From Hemicentrotus pulcherrimus (Eukaryota; Echinodermata; Echinoidea; Camarodonta; Strongylocentrotidae), in contig BEXV01002550.1 in NCBI GenBank assembly GCA_003118195.1, positions 13,561 through 24,841 of the forward strand: a stretch of 11,281 bases of DNA, in the 5' to 3' direction. The position numbers and the translations under genes are program-made. Positions 1 through 8,937 of the stretch are shown here, piece after piece; the stretch's first letter is position 1; every line of letters starts with the position of its first letter. Below the pieces are notes generated by a model. It worked only from the letters and a program-made list of their open reading frames with translations, made no database searches and was not told the origin of the DNA.

Positions 1-22
1 CCTCCCCCCTCCCCCCTCCCCC
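1..22. repeat. C-rich low-complexity tract (CCCCCCT)n
   Basis: Runs of 6, 6 and 5 cytosines (4-9, 11-16, 18-22) are separated by single T residues, and the tract is cut by the left edge of the window. It lies in the last intron of the synaptotagmin gene. On the minus strand it is a G-rich tract with one-base loops, which could form a G-quadruplex if another run lies to the left. Confidence 0.85.
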
Positions 23-51
23 ACCTCTAGCAACACTCTTGTCTGTGTAGA

Positions 52-124
52 GATGCCATGGTCTAGCAGTTATGTCTCCAGATTATGAATCTTTAGGCAC
101 TAGATTCAAATCCCTGCCACCGAA
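52..124 (+). mobile_element. Degenerate tRNA-derived SINE head (RNA polymerase III A and B boxes)
   Basis: A perfect match to the A-box consensus TRGYNNANNNG is seen at 59-69 (TGGTCTAGCAG). A B-box-like GATTCAAATCC lies at 103-113 (9 of 11 against GGTTCGANTCC). The spacing is that of a tRNA gene. Between them, CCAGA-TTATGAA-TCTTT at 78-94 resembles an anticodon arm with a 7-base loop, anticodon position ATG. The T stem and acceptor stem pair poorly, so this is not a working tRNA gene. It is best read as the tRNA-like 5' part of an old SINE2-type retroposon inserted in the last intron about 130 bases before the splice acceptor. Sea urchin genomes are known to carry tRNA-like SINEs (the SURF1 type), but membership of that family was not tested. 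No clear target-site duplication or tail was found, so the right boundary is approximate. Confidence 0.6.
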
Positions 125-244
125 CAAACATCCATCTACCTTTTGGCCATTTTAGGAACATTTATTATCTTGATTGTTATTATTTATTACTCATTATATT
201 TCATACAAGATTTTCTTTTTCGCTGCTCCTTTTCCCCCTTACAG

Positions 245-430
245 AAAGTGACGTTGGTGGTGACTGTAGTGGACTATGATCGCATGGGCAGCAGCGAACC
301 TATCGGGAAAGTAGTACTTGGATGCAATGCCACAGGGGCGGGACTCCGTCACTGGAGCGACATGCTGGCGTCGCCACGGCGACCAATCGCCCAATGGCAT
401 ACACTCCAAGAACCCGAGGAAGGGAAATAA
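245..430 (+). CDS. syt1: Synaptotagmin-1, last coding exon (C-terminal part of C2B domain)
   Basis: This is the terminal exon of the synaptic-vesicle calcium sensor for fast neurotransmitter release. It starts in phase 0 right after the acceptor AG and encodes 61 residues before TAA (428-430). Exon residues 5-12 (VVTVVDYD) are the strand and start of C2B calcium-binding loop 3, with two aspartate ligands at residues 10 and 12. The third loop position is glutamate (SSEP, residue 18), where mammals have aspartate; from memory, insect Syt1 is also TSEP. Residues 35-54 ([20 protein letters not shown]) hold the C2B C-terminal helix, the paired arginines (45-46) that in mammals contact SNAREs and membrane, and the WHxL motif (51-54). 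This block is characteristic of Syt1/Syt2 and differs from Syt3/5/6/7 types. The protein stops six residues after the last leucine of WHTL (QEPEEGK), without the longer basic tail typical of mammalian and fly Syt1. Upstream exons (N-terminal membrane segment, C2A, most of C2B) are outside the window. Confidence 0.95.
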   Translation, partial: KVTLVVTVVDYDRMGSSEPIGKVVLGCNATGAGLRHWSDMLASPRRPIAQWHTLQEPEEGK

Positions 431-623
431 GTAGACAAAAATTTACAACAAAAGCTAATTCAAATGATCAGTTAGAGTAAAGAATGATTTTATCTAAGTG
501 ATTGCAATTATTTAACGAGCCTCGTGAGAGGGAATTTGGATTTTGTGATAAATCTTTAATTGTGGACACAAGGAGGACCAATACCAATGAATCTATACAC
601 ACCTATGACATATTATTCATATG

Positions 624-639
624 ACACACACCTGTGTGT
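624..639. repeat. Short inverted repeat ACACACA-CC-TGTGTGT
   Basis: Perfect 7-base arms surround a 2-base centre. It is either a CA/TG microsatellite relic or a small hairpin. The flanking 431-1630 stretch otherwise shows nothing recognisable apart from AATAAA hexamers at 933 and 1561. Confidence 0.5.
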
Positions 640-932
640 ATTGTTAGAATAACTCTGAATCAATGTGCGTTATGCCTCTGTGGGTATCAACAATGGAGAG
701 ACATAAATCCACATCCATTCCGCATTGGTTCAGAAGTAACATCATATTCGTGTGGCATTATCGAGGAGCAGTTGTGATATCACAATCTAACGTGCTGATC
801 TTGCCACCGTTCGGTCCGTTCTTGGTATTGGTTCTCTTTGTTAACCGCGAACCAGATCCGAATTGATCGTGCGTTTTCAGTGCGAGACTATCGGAACTGG
901 TCCGCCAGGGGTTCCAATCGAGATTGAATGAA

Positions 933-938
933 AATAAA
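933..938 (+). terminator. Candidate proximal polyadenylation signal AATAAA
   Basis: This is the first canonical hexamer after the synaptotagmin stop codon, 503 bases downstream. It is followed by an A-rich stretch, and a modest T/G-rich stretch (TTGTATTTG near 980) could act as the downstream element. The context is only fair, so use of this site is uncertain. It would give a roughly 0.5 kb 3' UTR. Confidence 0.35.
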
Positions 939-1634
939 CATTAAAAAAGCCTGTAAGGAAAGCCTAGCTGCCTACGCCATTGTATTTGCTCAAGTCGTTG
1001 ACGAAATCTGAGAGATTTCAAAGCAATTTTTATTCTATGTTTTATCTGTTTGATGTTTCTTTTGGTTGAGCCCACCCTATTTGAATTCATGTAGGGGAGC
1101 GAGTGCGAATTTGCGTCCCCTTTGTGGATTAGGTATGGGAGGTGCTCAATTTTAGCATGCAGTTGATTTAGTAAATCTTTAGGCTGGTTTTCATCTGTGT
1201 ATGCTTCAGAGCCGTTCACATATGGCAGAGTAGAAGTCTTATCTTGTATTCTCCTTCTAGAAGCGCTCAGTCATGCTTTGCTACGCTTCTGTTGATAAAA
1301 GCTTTTTCAAACCAAAGCCACCTATGTACGTGTAGACAAGAACGAAAACTTGCGAGAAGAGGAATATCGCGATACCACCGCTCCAATTTCATGAAAGAAA
1401 AGCCAGCCTAAAGATTTTAAACCTTTGAATCAGTACCTCAGTTTCTGTTTTATGTTTTGATGTATTCACTTTGCTTGGTATTCATCACGCCGAAGCACAG
1501 CGGAACTCGAAAGAATGCACGATGCTTCCGTTTGATTGATTTTATACAAAAAGGAAACAGAATAAATGGTGTGAAAATCGATGATCGCAGAGCCTGAGTC
1601 CAGCCAGCTTCTGCGATCTCTTTCATACCGGTGA

Positions 1635-1726
1635 CCCTTACCCCACCCCGCCCTTTCCCTTACCCTTCCTTAATTGTGATAGCTGATTAGTACCCCCTCC
1701 CCCTCTCCCCTACCTCTTTTCCCCCC
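1635..1726. repeat. C-tract cluster (pyrimidine-rich; G-quadruplex potential on minus strand)
   Basis: Two groups of C runs are present. The first lies at 1635-1665 (CCC, CCCC, CCCC, CCC, CCC, CCC with 1-3 base loops). The second lies at 1693-1726 (runs of 5, 5, 4 and 6). On the minus strand each group has four or more G runs with mostly short loops, meeting the usual G-quadruplex pattern. If transcribed on the plus strand they would be poly-C/CU tracts of the kind bound by PCBP/hnRNP K or PTB proteins. Confidence 0.7.
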
Positions 1727-2737
1727 TTAATCCTTTGTTTCGTTGGCGCGTTTTTAAGTTCAGTGGGGAACGGATAAATTCTTCAGTGTGTCTGCTGAAC
1801 CGTGGATACCTGTGAGTGTGTACTAGTCTGTTGTCGAGTAGGAACGAGACAAAGAAAACAACCGGATCTTGCAGGGTTGGCATGTCCTAACCATATCAAC
1901 AGATGCGCAGGGTTACTCCTGTACTTAATACCAAGGGATAATATTCAATCTAATAAACTTCCATTTGTTTTCCATGATATTTATAATTATGATGAAAGCT
2001 GCCGCTATCCCTCATGATGATAGCATCTGGAGCACATTTCATTTGAACAAAAAACTGTTCTTGCAATCAAAATGTATCGATTGACAAAATCATTAGCATT
2101 TCTGATTTATGATACTATATACAAGAATCTCTGTCATCAACAGTTCAAAAAAAGATGAAATGATGATGAGAGGACAATTCATTTTACTGGGATCCGGTTG
2201 TTTTGTAATCGTTCAGTCATCCTTTCTTCCTCCCCCACCTTCCCCGAGTTTTCTCGCTAAAACTCTTATCAAAGACTTTCTGCTACAACAAGAGATAAAG
2301 ATGAAATGACGCAAAGATAAATGGGCTTAATGGACTTTTTATGGCGGTCCAATTACCTCTTTTGGAAGAATAAATAAAAATCAGTGAATTATTTGTGATG
2401 TCTCTGCAATCAATCACTGCTTGTCCCAAAAGAAGCAGCAGGCAAATTATTAACTTTTTGGAAAAATAGGTTCGGAAAAAATGTGACGGTTTTCAATGAA
2501 CTTTTATCAGAATATCATTATTTTGGGGGACCTGAAATGGCAATGGGATGGGTTCGATTTATACTTCTAAACATTGCAATCTTTGTTGTAGCAGAAACTC
2601 TAATAATGTGACGATATTTGCGCTCATTACTCAATGAGGTACAATTGATTTTTTGGCAGCGTTTAAGGAGATTAATTTTTATCGTTTGCAAATTGAATGA
2701 TTGACATCAACTTCAAGCCTTCAACGTATCTCCAGTA
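1727..2737. other. Non-coding stretch with no recognised gene
   Basis: AT-rich sequence with scattered stop codons in all frames. Overlapping AATAAA hexamers occur at 2369-2374 and 2373-2378. No repeat or RNA gene was recognised. Confidence 0.5.
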
Positions 2738-2759
2738 CCCCCCCTCCCACCCCTACCCC
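2738..2759. repeat. Compact C-tract with strong G-quadruplex potential on minus strand
   Basis: Runs of 7, 3, 4 and 4 cytosines (2738-2744, 2746-2748, 2750-2753, 2756-2759) are separated by loops of 1, 1 and 2 bases. On the minus strand this is a four-run G-quadruplex motif with very short loops, normally the most stable class. Confidence 0.75.
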
Positions 2760-3057
2760 TGGAGATTGAGTTGAGGGCAAGTTGGTGTAACACTGGTTTT
2801 GAGCATAGGCCAAGAGGAGTTAAAGAAAGAAAGAGGCTAAGAGATACCATCTGTCCTAGGCTTATGCTGAAAAAAAGATTTTTTAAAGAAATTCATGAAA
2901 TGAATACATTTTTCAAATACTTGATCGAGAAAGCTTGTATTAAAGCAGCTTAAAAAGCAGCTTTACAAACATATTTTTCTCTCTTTTTAAAAGTGGTTCA
3001 GCACCACCTCTCTCATTAAAAAAGATTTGTAAGAGGCTTTACAGGTGCAAGCTTGCC

Positions 3058-3073
3058 ATATATATATATATAT
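3058..3073. repeat. (AT)8 microsatellite
   Basis: Uninterrupted AT dinucleotide repeat of 16 bases. Confidence 0.9.
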
Positions 3074-3194
3074 GTACTATTATTAATACGTGTGCTGGGA
3101 CTGGGGTGTTGACTTTCTATGTCGGCATCATACGGTATACCCATCAAGTTTTGCCCCGATGTTCTAACAGCTAACTTAAATAACCAATATATAT

Positions 3195-3224
3195 TCGCTG
3201 GATCTAATATCGCTGGATCTAATA
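3195..3224. repeat. 15 bp tandem duplication
   Basis: TCGCTGGATCTAATA occurs twice back to back (3195-3209 and 3210-3224) with no mismatch, so the duplication is probably recent. Confidence 0.9.
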
Positions 3225-4129
3225 GTGTTTAATCTGCTCTTTTATTTGAAGATAAAATATTATGAATGAAATTCACATAATGATATGATATATTGTGAAG
3301 AAGAAAAAATGAAGAGAATTGTGCATATTTTGCCATGCCAAACTATATTTATTGTTAGGGAAAAATTAAATACATGTAATTAACCAGTTCTGTCTCTTTT
3401 GTAAATACGTCTTTACCATGAAGTCTATCATATATATTTATTGACAGTTTTTAATTAGTGAATGGCATATAATCGTATATCATTACCCAGTACCTACACT
3501 TGTGTTACTCCAGACGTAATGTGTATGGGTACTTACGCTAGGATTTAAATCATTTTGTTGTCACGAGTTGTATAGCATTTAGCAATGCAATAGGATTTCT
3601 TTACTCTCGATTTCAAATGAAAGAGTACAGACCGATATGTACTTGAACGCATCCTAAGGCCGTGCTACTTAAAGAGCCCTGTTCGCATTTCATTGTATAA
3701 AAATGCTATAGGTACAGATGTAGACTGCAATAAAAAAGAAAAAGTATGTACGGTATGATTCTCGATTTAAATGAATTTGTGCTATTGTGACGTGAATCAG
3801 AATCTTGCGCTTAAAAATGGCATCCAGCTAGACACAATGAAAATAGTATCCAAACAAAGTCATCAATGTTCATGTACTTGTTACATTTCTATTGTAATGA
3901 AAGCATTTTGGAAATGGTTTTCATTTAAACTCCAGCTTTATTTTAAAAAAGGATAAAGTTTTGTATGTTTTATAAGATTGAAATCATATCAGAAATGATA
4001 TGTTAGAGAAATATCCCTTTTTGCTCTACACTGACCATTTTCTTTCAGGTGATGTATCATGATATCTGTTCAGTGTAAATTAGTACTTACGCTGTTAATC
4101 TAACAGCCAAGCACAAATTCTGTATTTTT

Positions 4130-4440
4130 AATTACAATGTGTAAGATATTCACTTCAACACTGTCATATTTATGGTAATATTCAAACAGTCAACTATTTA
4201 GCTTTAAGGTATTCAGGTTAGACTATTTATTTATTATTAATTAGAATGTGAAAGATTTTCATGTCAACACTGACATATTATGGTAATATTCAAACAGTCG
4301 ACTATGTAGCTTTAAGGTATTCAGGTTAAACTACTTATTTATTATTAATTAGAATGTGAAAGATTTTCACGTCAACACTGACATATCAAGGTCATATTCA
4401 AACAGTCACATAAAAGTTATCCAGGGTAGACTATAATTGA
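4130..4440. repeat. Three tandem copies of a 108-109 bp unit
   Basis: Copies start at 4130, 4239 and 4347, each at AATTASAATGTG. Shared landmarks in order are: a TCAACACTG block, CATAT, GGTAATATTCAAACAGTC, then (copies 1 and 2) TAGCTTTAAGGTATTCAGG. Copies 1 and 2 are 109 and 108 bp. Copy 3 is about 94 bp and has lost part of its second half. Copies 2 and 3 resemble each other more than copy 1 over the first half. Copy 2 contains a perfect ATATTA-TGG-TAATAT hairpin, imperfect in copies 1 and 3. The joins 1/2 and 2/3 each carry TTATTTATT (4227-4235, 4335-4343), which in RNA is the AU-rich nonamer UUAUUUAUU. The unit is unrecognised and codes for nothing evident. Confidence 0.88.
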
Positions 4441-7340
4441 ATGTATTCAAAATTATCTAATCTTTATAATACCAATCTTATTATTCTCATTTGGTATTAC
4501 CTGGTACGTGTTCAAACAAAACATGCTAGACAGGACATTTTTTTTAACATAGACAAGACACGACCAATGTTTACATTTTATCAGTTGGTTAAAGTCTCTA
4601 ATTTCCTAATCTTATTCAATTCTATTTGGTACAAAGTACTTTGTTCCCCAACATTTTTTTTATCTTTTCAACAAGGATAAAAAGTAGCGATGGATATTCA
4701 GGGAGAATTAACAGTTCATGTTAAATGATAGCAACGTGCAATGTTAGAGCTTTGTTTGGAGTAAATAAAAAGTTGCCAAAGGCTTTCATTTTGCAGTTTC
4801 ATCTACTTGTAAAAATAATGGTGGGAAGTTTATAGCAGACCAGAGCTGATGTGCTGGCAGTGATGTTCATCTAGTCAATGGTCCTATACAGACATTAACA
4901 AAAACACCTGGATTCAAGCCTGTGGAATAATCCTCTTGCTTGACTGGAGAGTAATTTCTAGATGAAAATGTCCCTGTGTTTAATAGTCAGCAAAAAATGT
5001 AGATATTGGATGAGTTTGTGTGTGGTTACCCAGTGTTATTTTGTGCAAATTTAGGAGGAGAAACTATTTAATCGATACAAGATACCATTGTCCTTGCTCA
5101 TTGTAGAAAGGGCATCGGTGTAGATTTAAAAATGGGAAGAAATGTAAGGAAGAAAACATACCAAAAAATTATGAGCACAAGGCATAAAGCAAGCAATGTT
5201 GTAAGTTTAATTCCATTTATTCAAAACTGAAGAAAGTAAATGTTGTGTTAGTACTTAGATCCTCTTTAACAGCAATCATTCCATCTATTATCTTTTCATT
5301 CCCCTGCATCTAAACTGTCACTTTTGAAGAAAAAAGAAAGACATGAAAATCAGGATATGGGACTACACATCTGTCCATTGTATTGAAGATGATTTCAAAT
5401 TTGTATGCAATATTCCATGGGAAAATGTTCCAATGCTCTTGTCTTATGGAGGTTCTATCCACCTGCATGTTGGAAGTTACGATTCAAGGGGGGAAAATGG
5501 TCATTATTAGGCAAATATTTTTCATTCTGGCTGGTTTATTGAACAAATTTAGACTTGCATGTCTGATGGACATATAACTTGAAGGAAATAATCTGTTGGC
5601 ACAAATCGATGTAGGCCTGGTTTTATAAACTTTTAGTGATCTTGATGTACATCACTATTTAGGGCTTAAAGAAAAATATTTCCAAATTGGCAATGCAAAT
5701 TCAAGGAGATTATTCATGAAGTCGCTCTCTGAATACAGTTTTAGTAAGTAGCGTATGTTGAATTTGATGCTTGGACCAGCCGGCAAGGAAAATAAACAGA
5801 TGTCTTACAGAACTCCTAATACATGAATGGATTTTAAGAATATTTGTTTAATGGAAGAAATAAATAATAATTAAAGAAAATGATTGAGGAAAGTGTCAAA
5901 TGCTTGAAATGTTCAAACATTGCATTATCTTTTGATACTTTACAAAATTGTCCATCAAATGGTGTGGCTGTGTGTCGGTCAGGTATAAATTTACCCCAGT
6001 ATCTCTATTTGGATTGAGAAAAAAACACAACACATATCTAGTTTTAAAGTGGAAAATTATTTCATGTTGTTACACTAGCTAGCTGATGTTTGTTATCGAG
6101 ATGTTAATCGGTATGCGTTTGGAAAGTGAAATTTTGAGCCTTTAGGATGGTAGTATTACACAGGACATATGTAGAACATCCCCATCCTTTGGTATGAATC
6201 CCATGTATAGACATTGATGTTGTGTTTTTTTTTAATGACTCTAAAGAAATTTCTGTGCAAGTAGAATAGTGGATAACATTATAAACAAGATACTTTGGTC
6301 TGAAATACGAAGGAATGCCAACGTTTGATTGGGAAATAGATTTGTCTGAACGAATTTCTAATCATTGGTAGCTCAATAGTTCAGTTTCTTTTTGGGTGAT
6401 AAACTTGAAAATTGTCAGGATCAGCATTTTCATTTTTAAAAAGAAATCTTAATATCTATGTTACTACAGATCAAAAATATAATGTTAACTGCCACAAGCT
6501 CTTCAGCCTTTTGAAAATAACAGGTTTCCAAAAGGGAAATACAGTCCTCTTGCAATCCAAACATCGACCAACGTATCTTTCAAGCTTGCTTCAGATGGGC
6601 ACAAGTTGAATACATATTCCTGGAGTCAATCATACTCTTTGTTCTACTTACATTCCAAGTTTTATTTGAGCAGAAGTAGTCATTTTTCTTTCTTTTGCTG
6701 AAAATAGGACACCTATTTTCTTAACATCTATCAGAAGGAATTTTTCGTATAATTGCTGAAAAACAGAAATATACAAGCTTGGATACAGAGATACCGGGTA
6801 CTATTTTCTTGCATTGTTTTACTTTCATTACTGCTTGGATTGAACTTGCTGAAGTGATAAATCCTTGATTGTTGCGGCTCCAAAATAGTTTCAAATTGGC
6901 AACCATTTGCAGCATTTACTTTATATTTTTAGGAAATCAAGCACAGTCAGTCTGTTGTATTCATTGATTTGATTATTTATGTTTCTTTGAAGTACTGTAG
7001 ATGTGTAGTCATCGAGTTAAACCAAAGTGAAAAATGTATCTTAACAGCTTATAATGTAATTGTTTCTGATTCTCTTTCCATCCATAATAGCTGTATAGAG
7101 AAGGAACAATAGCTAACATTCCTTATTTTTCAGAATCTAATGGTGGCATTGTGAAATATTGTATCTATAGTACTACTTCTATATATTATATCATTCTTCA
7201 TGTGTTCTCGAAGTTTATTGTGTATTTATGAAAAAAGGGAACCAAATTTTATCAGAAAGGTGTTTGTAGAATGGTACATTTGTACAAACGGATTCTGTAT
7301 TTGTTGTCTCCCCTCAGCTTTCATGTGCATAGTTGTACAT
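4441..7340. other. Non-coding, CpG-poor stretch
   Basis: About 2.9 kb of AT-rich sequence with few CpG. AATAAA hexamers occur at 4764, 5791 and 5859. A good 3' splice-site lookalike lies at 7111-7133 (AGCTAAC, pyrimidine tract, TTTCAG), but no coding sequence follows it. The reading frames present show no family signature. Low CpG would fit a transcribed, methylated gene body in an invertebrate with mosaic methylation, which is an inference. Confidence 0.45.
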
Positions 7341-7405
7341 TACTGGCTGTGTACATAGCCTCCAATAGGTTGAAAGAATAAATGTGTGCAATTGTCCTTG
7401 TATAT
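7334..7405 (+). terminator. Best-formed polyadenylation signal of the window
   Basis: AATAAA is at 7377-7382. Upstream are two TGTA motifs (7334, 7350), the type bound by cleavage factor Im; the second is also a Pumilio-type TGTACATA (7350-7357). Immediately downstream is a T/G-rich element (TGTGTGCAATTG and TTGTATATG, about 7384-7406). Cleavage would be expected near 7395-7405. It may be the distal 3' end of synaptotagmin-1 or of an unseen transcript. Confidence 0.55.
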
Positions 7406-7543
7406 GTCACAGTGAAAAAAATATAAATTGTGACCCTGTGTATTTTTATTCACGTACTAGTAAGTCATATGCCAAGTAAGACAAGTGAACAGGAGACAAA
7501 CAAGAGTTGGTGGTAAATTTCATTTGGAAGAGATGATGAGATA

Positions 7544-7545
7544 TG

Positions 7546-7594
<49 letters not shown>

Positions 7595-7595
7595 G
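7544..7595. repeat. Compound microsatellite (TA)n-(AG)14-G12
   Basis: A TA-rich run passes into 14 AG units (7557-7584) and then a run of 12 G (7584-7595). An undetermined base follows at 7597, so the length of the G run is unreliable. Confidence 0.9.
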
Positions 7596-7597
7596 AN

Positions 7598-8757
7598 GTA
7601 CATCTTAATAACAGTGAGTGTGTGATTTTACCGGATCAAGTGATTGTTTTTATCAGTGAGAAAAGCCGTTTACTTCTTCCTATTTCTTAAAGGTGTTGTC
7701 AATCGGCATTCCGATAGATTATTTGTCTTCAAAAAGCTTCACTGCTTTTTATTTTGGCGGTGTTTCATCAACTAAAATTAATTTTGATCATGAAAATCTA
7801 TTTTTAATACCTAATCAGTTTTAGCGTAAAATTGATCCCATCGATTTTAAAGTTTGTTTTAAGGCTTAACGAAACATCTCTAGGAATTGAATAAACTTTT
7901 GCCCACGGGAGTCCCGAATTTCTTTTATTGTAATGAGGGGAGGGAAAGGGGGTGTCATACCACGTTTGCGGATAAATTAGTCGAAATACATTAACAAAAT
8001 TGGTGGCAAATTCAGTTAACAAAAATCTTATATAGTGGGGTGAGACTGTGAATATCCTTTATCCCGCATCTTGCATACAGCCGGTCAAAGAAATTATAGA
8101 GGTCGATCCATTCTTACGAACAAGACAAAAAAAAATGTATGTATGACCAGTCTTTAAAGATACCTGTAACACGTTCAGAGTAGGATCTTTAAAGGGCTAA
8201 ACTCAATCAGATTTTGTTCTTAAACTAGCAACACCAGTATCTCTATTTTTGTTACATTTTTTAAAAGAGAGCATGGTCACGTAGCTCTTTAGATCTTGAT
8301 AGGACAGAACTATGTCTAAGCACTTTTTTAATGCACGTAAATTTTGTTATCAAAAACTGTGCTCGACACGTTTTCTACCAATTTTCGTTGTGTCTTCGAG
8401 GTAACAAGCAGAAGGCCGCGTTTTCTTCCAAAAAGCAGAATACTGTCAACATGGGGATTGTTGCCAGTTTCGTGGCGTCAAAAAGCATAATTCAACTAAA
8501 ATGTTGGCACAATTTACATTATAAAAAATTGTTTTATCCTTCAGGGCTCTGAAGAAAAAAATATTTAGGATATACAAAAACCCCCCCCCCCCAAAAAAAA
8601 AAAAATAAAAGAAGAAGAAGGAGAAAATGAAGCCACATGCACTGTGGATGGGTGGGTGAGTCGATCTTGCCTCCCCTCCTCCCATTAAAAAGAGGTCTCA
8701 TGCAGCCACCACATATAATCACCATTAATTATCTATATTATGACTAAAATGTTGCTA
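7598..8757. other. Intergenic stretch with no recognised gene
   Basis: AT-rich with no coding exon recognised. It contains a small ATCGG-CATT-CCGAT hairpin (7702-7715), an AATAAA at 7890-7895 and the homopolymer tract at 8576-8622. Plus- and minus-strand frames near 8450-8720 owe their openness to homopolymers. Confidence 0.5.
8576..8622. repeat. Homopolymer tract A5-C12-A13 with following GAA repeats
   Basis: Twelve C residues (8581-8592) are followed by 13 A residues (8593-8605), then TAAAA and a short GAA repeat. The poly-A with AATAAA at 8604-8609 could look like a retroposon tail, but no retroposon body was identified beside it. Confidence 0.85.
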
Positions 8758-8771
8758 ACACTAGGTGGCGC
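8758..8771 (+). promoter_or_regulatory. Near-consensus CTCF binding site
   Basis: ACACTAGGTGGCGC matches 13 of 14 positions of the bilaterian CTCF core CCASYAGRKGGCRS; only the first base differs. It sits between the synaptotagmin 3' region and the promoter of the next gene, a place where an insulator would be meaningful. Binding is inferred, and a match of this length can arise by chance in a large genome. Confidence 0.55.
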
Positions 8772-8779
8772 TATATAAA
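8772..8779 (+). promoter_or_regulatory. TATA-like element
   Basis: TATATAAA lies directly after the CTCF-like motif and before a short CpG-rich segment (GGAGCGCGAAAGCGATG, 8783-8799). A start would be expected near 8800, which would be about 660 bases upstream of the next gene's start codon. No supporting initiator or splice pair was found, so this is a weak candidate. Confidence 0.25.
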
Positions 8780-8879
8780 CTTAGGAGCGCGAAAGCGATG
8801 TGTTTCCTTCTACAGTATCGATTTTGTTTTGCTTAGGTTGCGTCAGGCATTCTAAATTATCATTCACCCAACTCATCTT

Positions 8880-8937
8880 TTCTCTCCCCCTTTTCCGTTA
8901 CTACATTTACATTTTTTCCTACCCTTATCTCTTTCAG
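8880..8937 (+). other. Strong orphan 3' splice-site candidate
   Basis: A long pyrimidine-rich tract with a branch-like TACTACA (about 8899-8905) ends in CTCTTTCAG, AG at 8936-8937. Reading on from 8938 gives EWDETHAGAS then stop in one frame and NGMKRMLGPPNT then stop in another. Neither was recognised. It could be the acceptor of a non-coding 5' exon of the next gene, of a terminal exon, or a chance match. Confidence 0.3.

Larger units (their letters stand above)
1..244 (+). other. 3' end of the last intron of synaptotagmin-1, with splice acceptor
   Basis: The intron ends in a long pyrimidine tract (about 211-240, only isolated purines) followed by TTACAG, with the AG at 243-244. The next base begins a frame that reads directly into conserved C2B sequence, and frame reading upstream of 245 gives hydrophobic sequence unrelated to synaptotagmin. 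An in-frame ATG at 143 is therefore intronic and not a start. The intron begins left of the window. Confidence 0.88.
2760..4129. other. Non-coding AT-rich stretch with minor repeats
   Basis: It holds an (AT)8 microsatellite at 3058-3073, a 15 bp tandem duplication at 3195-3224, a Pumilio-type TGTAAATA at 3400-3407, and an AATAAA at 3729-3734. A 3' splice-site lookalike sits near 4031-4048 (CTGAC, pyrimidine tract, TTTCAG). No protein was recognised. Confidence 0.5.
431..7400 (+). other. Long non-coding stretch: putative 3' UTR of synaptotagmin-1 and/or intergenic DNA
   Basis: No coding exon was recognised over about 7 kb on either strand. The open frames present are short, of unusual composition and lack family motifs. 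Many AATAAA hexamers occur on the plus strand (933, 1561, 2369, 2373, 3729, 4764, 5791, 5859, 7377), with numerous ATTTA motifs and Pumilio-type TGTANATA sites at 3400-3407 and 7350-7357. CpG is fairly common at about 480-2050 but sparse afterwards. Neuronal Syt genes often have long 3' UTRs, so a transcript reaching 7400 is plausible, but earlier polyadenylation (for example near 933) is equally compatible. The extent is an inference. Confidence 0.4.

Noticed and set aside
143..244. In-frame ATG extending the synaptotagmin frame upstream of 245
   Set aside because: The added residues are a low-complexity hydrophobic translation of the intron's pyrimidine tract, and a clear acceptor AG lies at 243-244 where conserved C2B sequence begins.
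663..866. 67-codon plus-strand open frame
   Set aside because: No recognisable domain, no conserved-looking composition, no splice or promoter context; chance frame in non-coding DNA.
941..1219. 92-codon minus-strand open frame, basic and hydrophilic
   Set aside because: The longest minus-strand frame and protein-like at first sight, but it matches no family I know, lacks promoter or splice context, and lies antisense just after the synaptotagmin exon.
8446..8725. Two overlapping minus-strand frames with poly-Phe and poly-Gly segments
   Set aside because: They are open only because of the A13/C12/GAA homopolymer tracts.
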